Program-made: the position numbers and the translations under genes
Shown here: piece by piece, positions 36,701 to 50,639 of the stretch
Position numbering within the stretch: the first letter of the stretch is position 1
Layout: the number at the start of each line of letters is the position of its first letter
Source: Paralichthys olivaceus
Lineage: Eukaryota; Chordata; Actinopteri; Pleuronectiformes; Paralichthyidae
Reading direction: 5' to 3'
Assembly: GCF_024713975.1 (NCBI RefSeq)
Contig: NC_091115.1
Location: 4,558,501-4,622,500, forward strand
Length of the DNA stretch: 64,000 bases
Notes under the pieces: model-generated
Seen by the model: only the letters and a program-made list of their open reading frames with translations
Database searches by the model: none
What the model was told of the DNA's origin: nothing

Positions 36701-39205
36701 GCTGATGATTTCAACTTCACACTTCCTGTGTCACCCACAAAGTAAACGTAGTAAACAACGAAACCCTGATGGCAGCAGGGACACCCCCTGCCTACGCTGA
36801 TTTGTCATCTGAAACGTCAGCTATAATCTACATTTACGTAGGTTTTTAGCCCATAACCTGCCTGACACATGCTTTGCATTTAACCCATCTAACCCCTGAG
36901 GAGATAGTTGACTGTGACGTGAACGGGGTGGAGGTTTGTTGTCCGAGCGCTCCCTTCCTGGACTGCAGCCACACACACTCACACACACACACACAAGCAC
37001 GCACGCCCTTAAACTCCTCTACCAGCGCAGTGTTCATTACAAGGAAGAGCTGCAACATCTTTCACTGGCTCACGGTGCCTCCTCCGAACATCCTGTGAGG
37101 ATATCCAGGAATCTGGAGTCTTACGACAATATGGAGCATCAGATGGGACTCATGTCATTTCCCTCAACTGCTCCAGGCAACACAGGAAGATGTATAAAAA
37201 ACATATGGATCCATATGCCAAAATAAGAAACGGGTCAAATGGTCAAGACCTCAATTTTTTTTGTAGTCAACTAATGGAAATATTACTTCTTTGATATGAT
37301 TGGTTATTTCAGTCATTTTACCTCGTCCCAGGATCTCAACTGGGAGGATTTAATGTTTTTCTTTAGGGCTGCAACTTATCATTTTCACTGATTCATCATT
37401 TTGTCAAAACAAAAACTGAGAAATTCAAGTTACGTTTTGAATTTCACTCATCTAAGTATTGTTGTGAATTCCAAAAAGGCACACACTTCTTTTATTAACC
37501 CTCATATGGATGCATGGAAGTAGAATTAAAGTGCTTACTGGCAGTTTTTAAAGGAGACTTTTGTCCACATCTATTTGGAAAACAAGAGAACAACCATTTA
37601 TCTAAAGATAAATAAAAATTCCATGCTGCATAACTGGCACTAGATGGCATCACATCCCTCTCCAGTCCACATGGATCCAAAGAAAGGATGTGGCTGTATT
37701 GTGCACAACTCCACTTATGGGTAAAATGGGATACTTCCTGTGAAACAAATTAAGCTATTAGCATTTATAAAATCATCCCAAAATGTGATATTGCATTTTT
37801 TACGCTTCCCAAGAATGAACCAACAAGCAAATGGATGGATGAATGGATGGATGGATGAATGGATGAATGGATGGATGGATGAATGGGGGCTTTTGAAAGT
37901 CCAGTTCTTACCAGCAGCTCCCGTGGTGTGATGGAGTTGTCTGTGTACATGCAGAGTTTTTCTGCTGATAGCGACCGGCTGTCTTTTAACTTGGAGGCCA
38001 GGAAAATGCACACGGCTCCCAGGAGCTGCAAGTAGTTCTTTCTAGTAGACATCACTGCTAAAAATCTGTCCAAATAATTAATGGCTAAAGGGAAGACGTC
38101 TTCGTTGCTCTTCTCCTCTTCACACACCTAGAAGGACACAGATATATATGTGGAATGAATTATATGATAGTGTATAAAAGAGGAAAAGTCTCAAATCAAA
38201 CTAGAAGGCATATGTGGATTGGTTTTGCTTACAGGATTGTGTTGGTGTTTTTTCCCCATGCTCGTGTTTAAAATAGATTAATGGTCGAATTGTGACTTTA
38301 AACACATCTTCAGTCATGAGCTGCAAAATCAGTATGAAAAGCAAATTAGCTAAATAGGAAGTTGTTCAGCAAAAAAGAACTCGCCTCCTCTTCCTTGTTG
38401 GGGCTCGTCGTGTTTTTAGAAAATATTTTAAAATTAAACTAAACAACTGGTGTTTTTTAAAAAGCGTGCAAAATGTCCCCAGGTTGTTTTTAAACAGTTC
38501 CCGACAGTTATAAACAAGAAGCGTTCGCTAGCATGAGGTGGTTTTTAGCTTTTTTAAAAATGAAAGTGGTGTTGCAGTCCCGTCCCCTGCCCTGCCATGA
38601 GCCTGGACCAAGTTTTAAACAATTAATAATAATTCAACTGAGGGGGAAATGTCACGTTTTCGATATTGTTAATTAAGCTAAACTCTCCCTGTGTTGTTTG
38701 AGCTAGCTAGCTGACAAAAAGCACCGAGTTATTAGAGGTTAACCGATGTAAATATCAAGCTAGGCTACTTCTCTGAAGCCGATTTGTCTTCGTACAGGAA
38801 TTTCCGTCTCTCCCACGCGTTTTGGTGAGTCATTGTCATTCAATTGTCAAATACATGACAAACCTCCGTGGCCAAAGACACCCGGGTTTAAGAGCTAGCA
38901 TTAAAAAAAACCGGCTAGAAACACGTTCGTGCAGAAGCTAAAACAAAAAAAAAAACAAAAAGAAGAGAAAGTTAGCTTAAAAGCACAAGGAGCATGAAGT
39001 GCCCACAAACCTCGTGCATCCAGCCTGCAACCATTCGTCTCATATAGGGTTGAATATCCTTCTGGACCCGCTGGAAGTACGAGCACGGGGGTAAAAACTT
39101 GTCCTCAATGGTTAATAAACTCTGCAACACTCGGTCATCGTACAGGATGTTTGGGTCAGGCTGGGCTCTCACGGTTATGTCCGACTCCAGGCAATACAGC
39201 TCCAT
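30715..39205 (-). CDS. ccnd2a: Cyclin D2 (ccnd2), complete, 5 exons
   Basis: Cyclin D2 is the regulatory partner of CDK4/CDK6 that drives Rb phosphorylation at G1. Exons on the - strand are 39205-39011, 38127-37912, 35589-35430, 32968-32820 and 30879-30715 (195+216+160+149+165 nt), giving 294 aa; human CCND2 has 289. Internal exon sizes 216/160/149 equal those of mammalian D cyclins. L3-x-C5-x-E7 (MELYCLESD) is the Rb-binding LxCxE motif. The cyclin box starts near residue 56 ([13 protein letters not shown]) and includes NYLDRFLAV and [15 protein letters not shown]. The C-terminus has the Thr285-Pro degron ([11 protein letters not shown]). The tail DVRD-[IV]-DL and the neighbouring genes favour D2 over D1. 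The N-terminus is somewhat diverged ([12 protein letters not shown]), so the a/b paralogue call is uncertain. Intron 1 has a non-optimal donor, GTTTGT. The reading frame stays open upstream of the ATG for 83 codons but contains no further ATG. Confidence 0.95.
30880..32819. other. ccnd2 intron 4
   Basis: The intron is non-coding. A GC-balanced, low-repeat block at about 31440-31950 stands out from AT-rich surroundings and could hold a conserved intronic element. The right part (31970-32350) is AT-rich. Confidence 0.5.
32969..35429. other. ccnd2 intron 3
   Basis: The intron is non-coding. There is no strong repeat, RNA gene or additional exon in frame with the neighbours. Confidence 0.5.
35590..37911. 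repeat. ccnd2 intron 2 with GGAT/GAAT tandem repeat
   Basis: A tetranucleotide tract of GGAT and GAAT units runs 37831-37885, ending about 25 nt from exon 2. A short CA run lies at about 36971-36995. A GGGCTGCAACTTATCATTTT-type dispersed repeat fragment is at about 37370-37440. The rest shows nothing recognisable. Confidence 0.6.
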
Positions 39206-39500
39206 GACTCGGGCCCCCTTCTTCCCCCTCCTCCGCTTCTGCTCTCTCCCTCTGTCTCGTTTGTTTCTCTGGCTAAAACGTGAAACCGAGCGAACTAGTG
39301 TCGGATGGTGGTCGACAGCGGGCAGCAGGAGGAGGAGGAGGAGAAGTGCCCAGGACGAAGCATGAAGAGGAGATGGCCGGGTTCGCTCCACTCCTGCTGC
39401 CTCCCGGTTCACTTCTTCCTCTGCGGCAGCTCGAAGGTCCGACCGGCCCCTCACCGGAGCGACACATCCGGCGAGACCTTCACAATAAGAGCCTTGTCTC
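39206..39500 (-). promoter_or_regulatory. ccnd2 5' UTR and proximal promoter region
   Basis: This is a GC-rich segment with many CpGs and (on the - strand) a CTCCTCCTCC tract at about 39328-39345, compatible with a CpG-island promoter. No TATA box is evident, so the start site cannot be placed. Confidence 0.5.
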
Positions 39501-41340
39501 TGGGGGGGACAGCCCAGGAGAGGCAGTGTTACTTATTAAAAACTCATTTCGTACACACAAACACAACATAGAGAGAGTATTAGAATGATCATATGCTTAA
39601 TTTTCATAGCAACGTTCATACACAGAGGTACATTCAAGGTGCAGGGACATTAAACACAACAGAGATCCAAAACGAAATGATATTAACAAACATGATTTGT
39701 TTGGCTCCTTTCGTACAAGAAATGCTGCTCAAAGTGCTTTACATCCAATATTGATGAGGGAAAAACATAAACACAAGAAACATTAGTGTTAAAATGGCAT
39801 TTAAGAGAAAATAATAAGAGAAAACTAATTTTGAAAATGCATGAAAACAGAAAGAAAGAAAAAGATTTTTGAAAAAGTTTTTAGGCTGTTCTGCTAAAAG
39901 TCCATTGCATTCTGTTACTCAGTATGCACTTTATATTTCTACTTAAATGGCTGCAAATATGTTTTATATCAAGCTCCCTGAAGGCAGCATTAGAATAATT
40001 ATCAGGAAGAATGATGCTTTATAGAAAACTGGAAAGATGCCATATAGCTGCGCTAGTCCACAAATCATAGAGTATTTACATTTTTTATGCAGTTTATGGT
40101 ACAAATCAGCACGGTGCACTGTCTGCAATTAGACCTTCATATCTCCAAGCCCCAACCCAGCTGGCCCGACACATGTGAAGACAATGCTATAAAATGCAGA
40201 CTGAAGATGTGACAGAAACTCATAGTCTCCCTTAAAACTCTAGCAGGTGGTGGATAAGTGTGTGTAAAGATTATTAAAAGCATGCATGCCAAGAATTGGT
40301 AAAATGCTTGCAGACATACAGTTCCTTGGCCTTTACTTACCTGCTGTTAGCTACAGGGTGGCCTCCGCATCAATGTTTTATCACTCAGTTTCAGCTAATA
40401 GCATCATATCTTTTAAGTTTAATTGAACATGCAACCTAAATTATAAACAAATGCATTGTTTCTCAAGCCGTTTTCAGACATGGAGTTCAGTGTTTATCTG
40501 AAAGCAGCTTTATTCTTAAGCTCTTAGTCAATTTTACCCATCTTGCAGCCTTCCACAATTCTTAGACTAGATACGGTAAACTAACCTTGTATTGAATTAG
40601 TTTGAAGACTTAGATGAAGAAATACACTCTATGAGAGTCTCTGCTTCAAAATAGTCTCATTCAGAGAATCCTTGCTAGTAGCATGCCTGGTTAGCATTGC
40701 CCAAACATTTCTGGCTCTTAAAAACTGAACATTAGGATGTCAACACACAGAACTATTATTGTAAAAATAGCCAGCTTAACATGTCATGTCAGCATAGTGA
40801 TATTGGTATTTAGCTCAAAGCACTACAGTGCCAAAGTCTCACCAAATTACCAGAGTGACTGTAGACTCTTGGTACACAACTGCAGCTTTCTTGTAGATGT
40901 TGTAGGTTTTGGTAATATGAGATAGCCTTGCTCAAAGTGAGTACACAGACTTTGGACTTTGAAATACATGCGTTTTTAAATCAGGTCATTACTAGTGCAG
41001 CCACTGGAGCTGGATGTTGCACACATCTTTATGGCTAAGGGTGTGGACGGCATCTCAATCCACCTCTAGAGAAAAAAGTTTCCGTAAAGGAAGTCCTTTG
41101 GCCTGGGGGCAAGTATGAGGATATTCACATGCAAATCAGCAGAGAGTGCTTTGGAAAAGTGTTTATTATTTTGTCCTTCTAAGACAGGATCTAATCTGTA
41201 AAAAGGTGGGGTTATAATGGAGGAGGAAGTTATGAAGTTGTCAGCTCCCTATCACATTCGATCTATGAAGGCCATTTCGTTCCCTTGTGGCTCCCTTTGC
41301 TAATTTTTACAAAAAAATGCGTCTAAATTTGCCGCCTCCA
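39501..41340. other. Gene-free interval; interspersed repeat at 40560-40930
   Basis: The repeat carries the words GGTTAGCATTGCCC, TTAGCTCAAAGCACTACAGT and GTGACTGTAGACTCTTGGTA, the same family as 6170-6550. No exon is seen in the remainder. Confidence 0.5.
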
Positions 41341-44300
41341 ATCGCATGCTGGCATATCAAGAGCTCCGAGTCGAGCTGAATGACAGTGGTTGAATTGCTT
41401 CTCACTGGAACGACTTCACAAACGTCCTCCTTTCACAGCCGCCACCAGAGAGCTGAATGAGATATGAAGTTTCAGTGAGAAAAATCGAGGAGTACTGTGG
41501 AGCTATTATGAGAGAAGACTGTGAAATGAGAGTGGGAACTGTCTGAGAGAATGTCAAGGTTAGCAAGATTAGTTCTACTTCAAAGGGGGGGAGGGGGGTG
41601 TATGTATGTATGAGAGGATTCATCTTAGAATTGAGATTTCGTGTCAGAGGGTTATCCCTTTGTCTGTGCATGGAGAGGATGACAAATCCCTGGGTTGATG
41701 TTTTTGTCAAAAGGGGGTCTCTCCACAAGAGGCCAAAGAAGCCTACCATACCAGCCATTCAAAGCACTGACACTTGAGGGAAAGAGAGGTGTTAGACAGA
41801 TAAAGCAACCTTACCCTGTTGCTGCTGTTTGTGCATGTGTCCTATGATAACACATGTCAGCCGCTATCACACACTCCGGGCTGCACAGAGGTAATAGAGA
41901 GCGGCCAAAGCCCTGGGAAAACGTGGAGGAGCGTGAAATCACCTTGATCCAAAGATTCCTGCTGCATACCAGTCCACTGAACCCACCAGAGCACAGGGGC
42001 CCGGAGATGGGCAGACTGCCACAGATCAAGAGAAAGAGACAAAGAAAGAGAAAGAAAGAGAAGAGGTGGAGGGTGATAGTCAAGATCTTTAATCCTAGTG
42101 ATCGGTTTAAAGCTTAACATCATCTCATGCATTTCCTGTGCGAGATCAAATAAGTCGCTCCATGAGGGAGGCCTCTCTCGGATATAAACACTGGATTTGC
42201 TTTTACATGCTAGTTTCAGGGTTAAGCTTGATTACAGGTTGCCCATGTGCTCTGAGTCAAGCTGGCTGTTTGGGTTTACTGACAGTAGAGAAAAGGATGC
42301 TATGGCTGGAATGCTGTGGTGTGAACAGTGGTGAACACTCCTCCCAGCGCTGAGTGATAGCTGGTGTAGCTCAGCCAGTACAGTAGATAAAGTGGCTTCT
42401 GTCTGTCACATGGTTGCACACTATCAGCTTTCAAGACAAGTGAGTACACCCCAATGAAAGTGGGCTAAACACCCGTTCTCGAACATAAAAAGTAGGTGAC
42501 ATAAATGTTTGTGGGTAGTTGTGTGTTCTGGCGCTTTCACATTCTATTCTGGTCATGCTATCAGCGAGGGTGGAGTGCGCCTCTATCGCGAGCATCACAC
42601 ATCCGAGCTGCCCCCCTGTCACTGCCACTCGCTGCAGAGGGGCTGAGGGGAGAAGTGGCGTTCAGCAGGTAATGTGCAGGATTGGAGAAACAATTGTTTG
42701 AAGCAGCGCTCCGTCCAACTATTGTTGTGGTTTCCTTTGCCCGGCATCTCCTAATTATATTTGCTTGGATGTGTAAATTCCACTTCCTCAGTTCTCCATC
42801 AATCCTTAAGATGTAATTGGGAGCCCTGTGGTGCAACCAGTTAATTTGCACTCAACTACGCATCGAGATTAGAGAACAAATGGAGCGTCGTCAAATCAGC
42901 ACAGGAAAAAAAAAGAGGGTGTTCCCCTCAAAGTGTCCTAGGAATGTTTTGGCTAAAGTGAAAGGCATCATTCAAACTGAAATGCCACCGTTGAGGAGAC
43001 AATGACGGGACAGACGGCAACATCCGGGCCTGGTCTTTAGTTGTCTTGCTCTTGAACACAAGAGGGTTTCTTTTCTACAGCTTGGGCCTTGGTCACTGTT
43101 GAACCCCCCCCTCCTCCTCTTCCATTTAGTCTGTATACAAGTCTGACGTCCGGCAGCTTGCATCCCTCACTTCTACCAGAGTCTCTGAGAACATTGCCCT
43201 ATTCTCCGCCATGCACTCAGGAGTAATAACAGACAGAGGAGGGGAGAGGAAGAGGGTACATTTTAAACAAAAGGAGTTCTATGAGGTGACAGGAACAAGG
43301 GGTTTAGGTTTGTTCTACAAAATGCTCAATGCTGCTTTTCCCCTTTAAAGGAACCGTCCAACATGAGGACACATTCTTATTATCTGTCCAGCAAGAGTTG
43401 AGAAGATATTGTAAAAATCTGCTGTTTAACATGGGGCTATATGTCAGGAGCTTTTAGGGAGATTTTGTGACAGAGGCAGGGTACTTGTTTCCTCTTGTAT
43501 CCAGGCTATATTTAAACTAAGCTGCCTTGCTGCAGGCTGTATACAGACAGATACAAGAGTGCTGTTGATCTTATCATCTATTTCACAGCCAGGATGTGAA
43601 TGAGTACATTTCCCAAAACAAATGTCCTAAATTTGAGTAATCATTATGTACACCCATATCTATTAAACACAGATCCAATTTCTTACCCCAAATTCTGCAC
43701 AAATGTTCTGTGTGGGGGTTGGGGAGGGACACTCAACACAAAGGAAAAGTCTGGATTTAGTCATAAGCGGCAAGCGACATAGGTTGGATTTTAAGTGAAT
43801 GAGATCACATCCTCTCAATTTCACAGAGAACAAACTTCATGTCTAGAAGGAATCATTTATATCTGGATAAGATGGGATTTGCATCTGTCCTATCCCTCCC
43901 TGCATGACAGACTATAAAAAAGACAGCATGCATGTAAAGTAATGTCCATGTTCACGGTATGAGGGGACGGCATGCGTCTGCAAAAAGAGTGATGGTCTTC
44001 ATGTGTACATGCAGCTAGATTTCAGACTGTTATATAACTCTGCAGAGGGGCCCCCCTTGTTCTGTTCCAGCAGTCGACTCTGTCTGAAGTTCCCCCAGTT
44101 TTCCTGTTCATTTGCCTCACAACACAAATGTCTCAGGGCGGCAAAGAGGACGAGGGGGGTGACTGGGCTGCGGCCAAGAGGCAGCGGCTGCCTGTCACAA
44201 GTGAACAAGTGTGTGTGGTCAGAGATTAGGGAGGGAAGGCCTCAAACAAAAATTCCAGCGGAGGAGCTCCTGTGGCAGCTGTGGCTTTCTGAGTGCGAAG

Positions 44301-44740
44301 GATGCTTGACAACTGGAGACGCCCGATTGGCCTGCAAAAGATGAGTGGGTGTGTCCTGGCAGTGGCCCGGCTTCCTCTGTATGATCTTAAATGAGAAGAG
44401 TGACAATTCATTAGGGACAGGATGTCCAATAGGAAGACTGATCCCAGGGGTAGATAGAGGGCCTTGCAGCTGACCACCCAATGACCTTGGATCAAACAAA
44501 TGTTAGTCTTCTTTCTCTGTCCTTTGCCTCAAACACATTCTGTGCCCACTGAAAAATGAGGCATTAATCAACAGCAGACGGCTGAGCACTTTCCAGTAAG
44601 TCATTTTGCGCCAGTTTATTTTAAACCAATGGGTCACACTGTTCCACAAATAACATTGCTTTCTTCGTCCGTTCACTTCCCTTCAGCTCTGCAACATTTC
44701 CACTCCTGCACACTTACATTTCCCTCCTGAGAGAGAGGAG
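41341..44740. other. Gene-free interval with purine tract and tRNA-like fragment
   Basis: A polypurine run (AAGAGAAAGAGACAAAGAAA and continuing) spans about 42028-42068. At 42358-42450 the words GGTGTAGCTCAGCCAGTA and GATAAAGTGGCTTC resemble a Pol III A-box region of a decayed tRNA-derived SINE. No protein-coding exon was recognised. Confidence 0.4.
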
Positions 44741-44749
44741 GAAATGGGG

Positions 44750-45020
44750 GGCCTCGCAATGTGAACGAACGCTCTTTGAAAGTGGCTCTAGTGAGGCGAT
44801 ATGCTACTTATAAACGGCAAGCAGGGAGGGTTTCAGGGTCGGACTTCTGGGGCCTGGACTGTCTGGGAGCTGCCTGGTGTTTTCCTGTGTGTGATGCATT
44901 CTAACCCTGGGCCCCCTCGACTAGGGCTGCAGCATAAAGAGGCCTCTGTAAGGCTGAGTCAGCTCCAGCCCTAATTCATCTCATTGCTCTCATTGCTTGA
45001 TTAAATTCAGCAGGGGAACT
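44750..45020. promoter_or_regulatory. Candidate distal regulatory element with Maf/AP-1 palindrome
   Basis: This is a non-repetitive, GC-balanced block. It contains GCTGAGTCAGC at 44953-44963, a perfect palindrome matching the core of a Maf recognition element and an AP-1 site, followed by homeodomain-type TAATTCAT and TTGATTAAA words. It lies about 5.7 kb upstream of ccnd2. A regulatory function is inference. Confidence 0.3.
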
Positions 45021-48000
45021 CAGAAGGCCCCTATTTCCCCTCTAAACGCCACATGCATTCAAACAGAAGTATGGAAATCAACCTGTTATCAGTATGAGAG
45101 CTGCAGCCTGCTGCAACAATGGCCCTCGTGTCCTGAAGAGAGAGAAACAGGTCTGGAACCACAGCCAGACCAAGCACATTGATGCACACTGATAAGTACT
45201 AGTCCAACAGATCTGAGTGAGACTGAAAAATATTGTTTCTATGAGGTAACTATTGTCAGTGACTTCGGATTGAAAATATAACAGCACACCTAGCATTGCA
45301 AGACAGTGCACATTCATCCAATTAAGCATAGAAGACAATGCCGGAGAGTGAATACAGAAAACCTATATTGCAAGATATGGTCCAGAAAGAACACTTTAAG
45401 ACATTTTAGTTAGACCGTCTCTGCCCTGCATTGAGCTGACCACTGCAGTTAGTGATGCAAACACACACACACTTTGGGTGGTGGCGAAATCCAATGTTTC
45501 TCTTGCATATGGAGTAATTTGACATCCCAGAGAGCCCGAGAATAAAAGAAAAACACAAGCAGGTGCATACCAATGCCTATCTGCAGGAAATGCCATGATA
45601 TGAGCTGGGAGGGTGATAGTGTGGTCAGGGACGGATGACAACATCATTCTCCTCCCATCCCATGACCTCCAGCCAGGCTTTAATCCTGAGGAGGTGGACG
45701 TTCAGCGGAGCAAAGGATACAAGTTGCCATATGGCGCCAAAAACATTAGCTTGAATCTGTATCCACCATCTTGGTTCTTGACTTTGCCAAAGGATTTCAC
45801 AAACAGCATCACCGAAGTCTCTCTCTCTCTCAGTGTTAAGACATAATATTATATTTATATTCAAAGGGAGTTTATACAAAGCCAAGACATTGTACCAGTA
45901 TCCTTGTAACTCTCAGATAGAGAGTGTTTTAGAATTTTTCCCCCAAAATGTCACAAGAAAAATAGTAATGAATAAAAATGTTTCTGCTTTAACATGTCAT
46001 TGTAAAAATGTTTGATCAGCATTTTCCCATGCCTTCCTCCTTTACACTTCACTCTGGGTGCAGCCCTCTTCAGCTCATAGAGCTCAAAATCCAGTTTAAC
46101 AGGCTGAGCTTTGGTTTAGACACAGAAACAGAGCAAAAAGTACTTCCTCCCCAGACAAAACCAGTTGAAATCAAAACCCGGAGATTAGTCTTAATCAAAT
46201 AGCAAGCTTGCAGAACCAGATAGGGCTTTGTTACCAAACTAAGAGCCCCCTAAGCTATGAGAGGTGGCTCGGACCGATTATGATACAACATGTTACCCCC
46301 CCACCCCACACACATACACACTCAGTATTTTTCACACACAATATGACATTTGAACCTAATAAACATTCTCACAAGGACTGCCTTCTTTAGCAGGATATCA
46401 GCCCTCTTAATAATAGTTATCGCCCAGGAGAAAACTTCTTCCTCTCCGCCTAGAGTCCTTGAAGATCAAATCATCAATTCTTCCCACCGAAACTCTGGGA
46501 GGAACTGGGCTTATTCTGATAGCTGTTCAAATGTCAGCCGCGGGCCAACCCACGCTGGGAAAGACGGAGGTTTACAGTGCTGCTTTAGCCTGAAGCTGCG
46601 ATGGTCCGGCTGATCCTAGGTCACAGCTTCCCAGGACCGAGGCCCTGTCCCTGGGGAGCCCTGCTGAAGTTCCAGCTATGTCACTCTGCCTCCTCAGCAC
46701 TCACACAACAACACACACAATGCTGCGTAATGGCCTACATACTGCAGACAAACAGGAATATGCAAGCCTGACATCAGAGCAGACCTTCAAGATACCAGCT
46801 TGTGCAAGATATCTTCACGCAACACGGCTGCTACATGGTCTGGTCAGAACTCTTGGTTGGTCCAGACTAAAATATCTCATCAACTACTGGATGAATTCTG
46901 AATGAAATTTCAAACATATATTCATTGTCTGTAGTGGATTGATTCTGATGACTTATCCTCTGATGGCATCAACATGTCTAAGTTCATTCAACTCTCTTAA
47001 AATCTACCTGATGAATCTGATTCATGACAGATGATTCTAACACACTATGGTGAAAATGGTTTACCTGCTAAACATCAGCACCGGTATGCTGGCTCAAACC
47101 ACCTCCTGACAGAGTATAACAGCAGACCACATCCTCTTTCAAAGGAGTTGATATCATGCACAACCCCCCCCCCTCTCATAAGTGTCACCATAAAACTTGT
47201 AATAATTCCATTCTCATGGAAATCGAGGGAGGGTTGGCTGCTTCCCCAACAATGAGGATGTCTTTGTTTCCGACCTTTATGTAATCATTGATAACAGGAA
47301 GTAGTGAGGCATATGTTATGGTTGGAGCCACGGCCGGAGCTCAAGCCCTTCGTCAGGATTCCCACCGTCACTGAGGAAATGAAAGCACAGGGAAGCTGTC
47401 TTTATGGTCAGCCCATGAAGACATAAATACTCAGCGGGAGAAGCAAGACTTTCAATCGGACTGCAGAAAAACTGATGACTGGGCAAAGCACGAATTGCAC
47501 AAGATGACACAAGTGTCATAGAATGATCACAGGAAGCCGATCAAAGTTGATGAGACACAAAGCAGCACTGGATTCATTCTGTTGACCTGGTAAAAAAGCA
47601 AACATTCTTTAGGAATGTGTGAAATGTGCTGCGTGGGAGGAGAAGTTTGACACATGTGGCTGTTTGCTAGACATGAAGAGTTGCCAGGGCTTTCAAGGTG
47701 CGGCTCCTCTCTCCACCCTTTGCAGTCAAGGCTGTCAAACTGATATGTGTTCTCAGATGCAATGAGGACTTTTTATGTTTGCATTCTGTATGGTTTCAGA
47801 AAATCAATCTATTGGCTAATGTGCAAATACAGTGATGTTGGATGCTAATCCCATGTCACAACGTAGAATCATGCCCTGCTGTGTTTGTGCTGCCCCTGCA
47901 AACAAAACACAGCTACATATTACATTGAAAAAGAGTTAATACCAGAATTGGATCCATGAAATGTTTCATTTTAGGGAAAAGAAAAGCAAGATGTAAGACT

Positions 48001-50639
48001 TTACGTTGCGCAAACATAATAGTACATTTTTAATATTGTGTAAAGTGTGTGACATCAAATAAAAAGGTATATAAAACTGACGTTTTACAACTTATATATC
48101 TCTGGCACTGTTTGGTTAAGAGTTTCTCACAGTGTCACTGTTAAAGTAGGAACCGATATGTGCTCAATTTGTGCTAGTCAGCGATACGAACACATAAGTT
48201 ACAGATCAGGAGTTACCAGCCTGGTCCAAGTGCAAACTGTGCTGTGAGAGAGAAAGAATGAGGCAATCATTTTTGAGAGACAGGCGCAATATGAGGTTAA
48301 CAGCTGAGGGTTGCGTCTGCAGACTATTGCAGTTCAGCAGAGAGGAACAACAAAGGTATCAATGGCCAACAACAGCTGGGTCTGCTTCCTCCAGAGAGTC
48401 ACATTTGACGGATGAGGAACATGATATAGACTTTTCCACTGTGCAGCCACACAACAGGCTACATGACATTTGATATTTCGGTGGACATGTCCAGTCCGGC
48501 ATAATCGTCTCGACATGACACGCAGAAACCTCAAAATGTTAATAATTCAGAGGACATGTGTCATTCTCTTGCTCTTTCTCATCTGGCAGATAAGAAACAC
48601 AAATATAAGACATTCAACTGGCTGTAGAGAATATGCACAAGAGGGAGAAAGTGATAACTCATTCCCACAATCATTTCCTCCCGCCTGCATAGCCTCTGCC
48701 TCAACGGCTATTGCTCACCCGCTGAGAGACAGAGAGGATGTGCTAGGGAACGTGTATTCAGCAGCAACGAATAATAAGATAAGTGTGAACACAAACGTCA
48801 TCATTATCAAAGTAAATTGTCAGAACCAGAGCTTCTTAGAGGCGAATCAACACTAGACTAAGGGATTTTAAAGACACAGTTAATAACATATACATTTATG
48901 TCCCTCGTTCTCTCAAATCTATTCAATAAAAAGATTTGATCAGTAATTTATGGATCTCTCCTTATCTAACTATATGAGGGAGGTGTCCTTTAAAGTGCTC
49001 TGTGGCACACCTACTCTTAAGTGAGTCATTTCAGTTCAAAGGATTTTATTGCAATTTATCTCGAAAGATTTTGGTTTCATTTTAATAAAGAAGCCAATAA
49101 GATAAGATAAATTATCATGATTACCGGGTCCTTGATGTGAACCGGCCACAGAACGCCTCCCACGCACGTAAAAAGTAAATCGGCACTTGATGCACAGCAT
49201 CATCACATGATTTAATCTTAATATTAAAACTATTTCACAATCATGCCATATTTACTCAAGAATTTACAAAAACAAAAAAAATCTTTCTAAAGAGCGTAAT
49301 GATCAATCTCAAGGCCATGGGCCCCCTTCAGCTCCAGGGCCCTGGGTATGTGCCTATCTTTTTAAGATTCTTAAACTGCTGTTTCAATTATCAGGGTGCA
49401 GTCGAAATTTTGGGCAAATTTAAAGAAAATCAGCAAAACAGAATGTGAATAAATGCGTTTCCATCAAATGTCAGTGTGCAGATTTTCTGCCAGTAAGAAA
49501 TAATTAGGGAATAAAGGGGCTTTTATTAAGAGAATATGGTAACTCGTGACTTTTGTTCCATGCAATCTTATCTTTCTGGCCATATGTTACTTACACGCTA
49601 TCAGAAAAACATACAACTAAGAAAGTGAAAGCATTTGAAGAATCATTCCTGTGAAAGCGAGCAGCTCTGCTCTTTGACACTTTTTGCTCACAGACACCGA
49701 GCTTCCTCTCAGTCCTCTCACAGAATGTGATGTTTTCACCACCTTCAGGCTCAGTGTGACCTTCCTTTGACAACTTTTATCTGTCACTGATGTGGGGAAA
49801 CAGCAATGGCCGACAGAAAGGCAGAAGGGCACGTGTCAACACGCTAAGCACTGCACCCTCTTTTGACACAGCAGGAACGCACTTTTCCCACACAGACTTG
49901 GAAAACCAAACATGTTCTCACAACTGTTCTCCTACATGATAACACAGAGGTTTATGTAATCCTCTGCCGATGTAATCAGATCAGTACGCCGCTGAATTTT
50001 TTCTGTACAACCACCACAGAGCATGAAACATGGTGGCATGACTGAACAGCCTCTATAAAAGATAAACACTGTGCTTTATTAGAACAGAGGTATCCAACAT
50101 CTCTGCCGGGCCCATATGCTGTGTGTGAGACTGGCCACAGGGTAGAACCAGGTCTCATTCACAGGTCTACTGCAACCAATTAGGTTTACTCATGATGCCA
50201 CATCAAATAGCTGCTTAAAAAACTAATGGGATTAGCTGTTTAGACATGTTATTGTCCTGCTCGTGGGATTTTCATCTACAAGACACACATCTGAACCTGC
50301 AGGTTTAATCTCATTTCCAGATGTTTCATCCTCTGGCCATTTTTCACATGTGCTGGGAGTTTCAGAATGAAGCCTTGTGGAGCTTTACATCATCTGTCGC
50401 CAGTAATACATCCGCATTGCGAGGCGTGTGAATTTGTTCAGAACTGAGAAATCTCGGTATGATTTTAATATTACAAACAATCACTGGCTGCAGCTCCTCT
50501 GCAGCCCCAGAGGTGCAGCACTTCAGTCTCTCTGTAATGGAACTTTGTGTGGGCTGAGAACTCATTGACGTTGGCTCTCACATCACGTTCACATAAAAAT
50601 GCTTTTGCAATGTCATATCAAGCAGAATAGGCACAGTTA
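45021..50639. other. Gene-free interval
   Basis: No exon was recognised. Several low-repeat, GC-balanced stretches (for example 46470-46720) could be conserved non-coding DNA. Short frames on both strands show no family resemblance. Confidence 0.4.
46855..47045 (+). repeat. Interspersed teleost repeat fragment
   Basis: It contains CTAAAATATCTCATCAACTA, CTGGATGAATTCTGAATGAA and GATTCTGATGACTTATCCTC, corresponding to the upstream portion of the family at 6170-6550. Confidence 0.5.

Noticed and set aside
38972-39454. 160-codon frame suggesting an N-terminally extended cyclin D2
   Set aside because: The first 83 codons contain no ATG (the frame opens at a GTG) and are low-complexity, while MELYC at 39205 matches the conserved cyclin D start. 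The part below 39011 is intron.
42355-42450. Possible tRNA gene
   Set aside because: Only an A-box-like word is present; no cloverleaf, anticodon arm or proper B box can be built. It is more like a decayed SINE.
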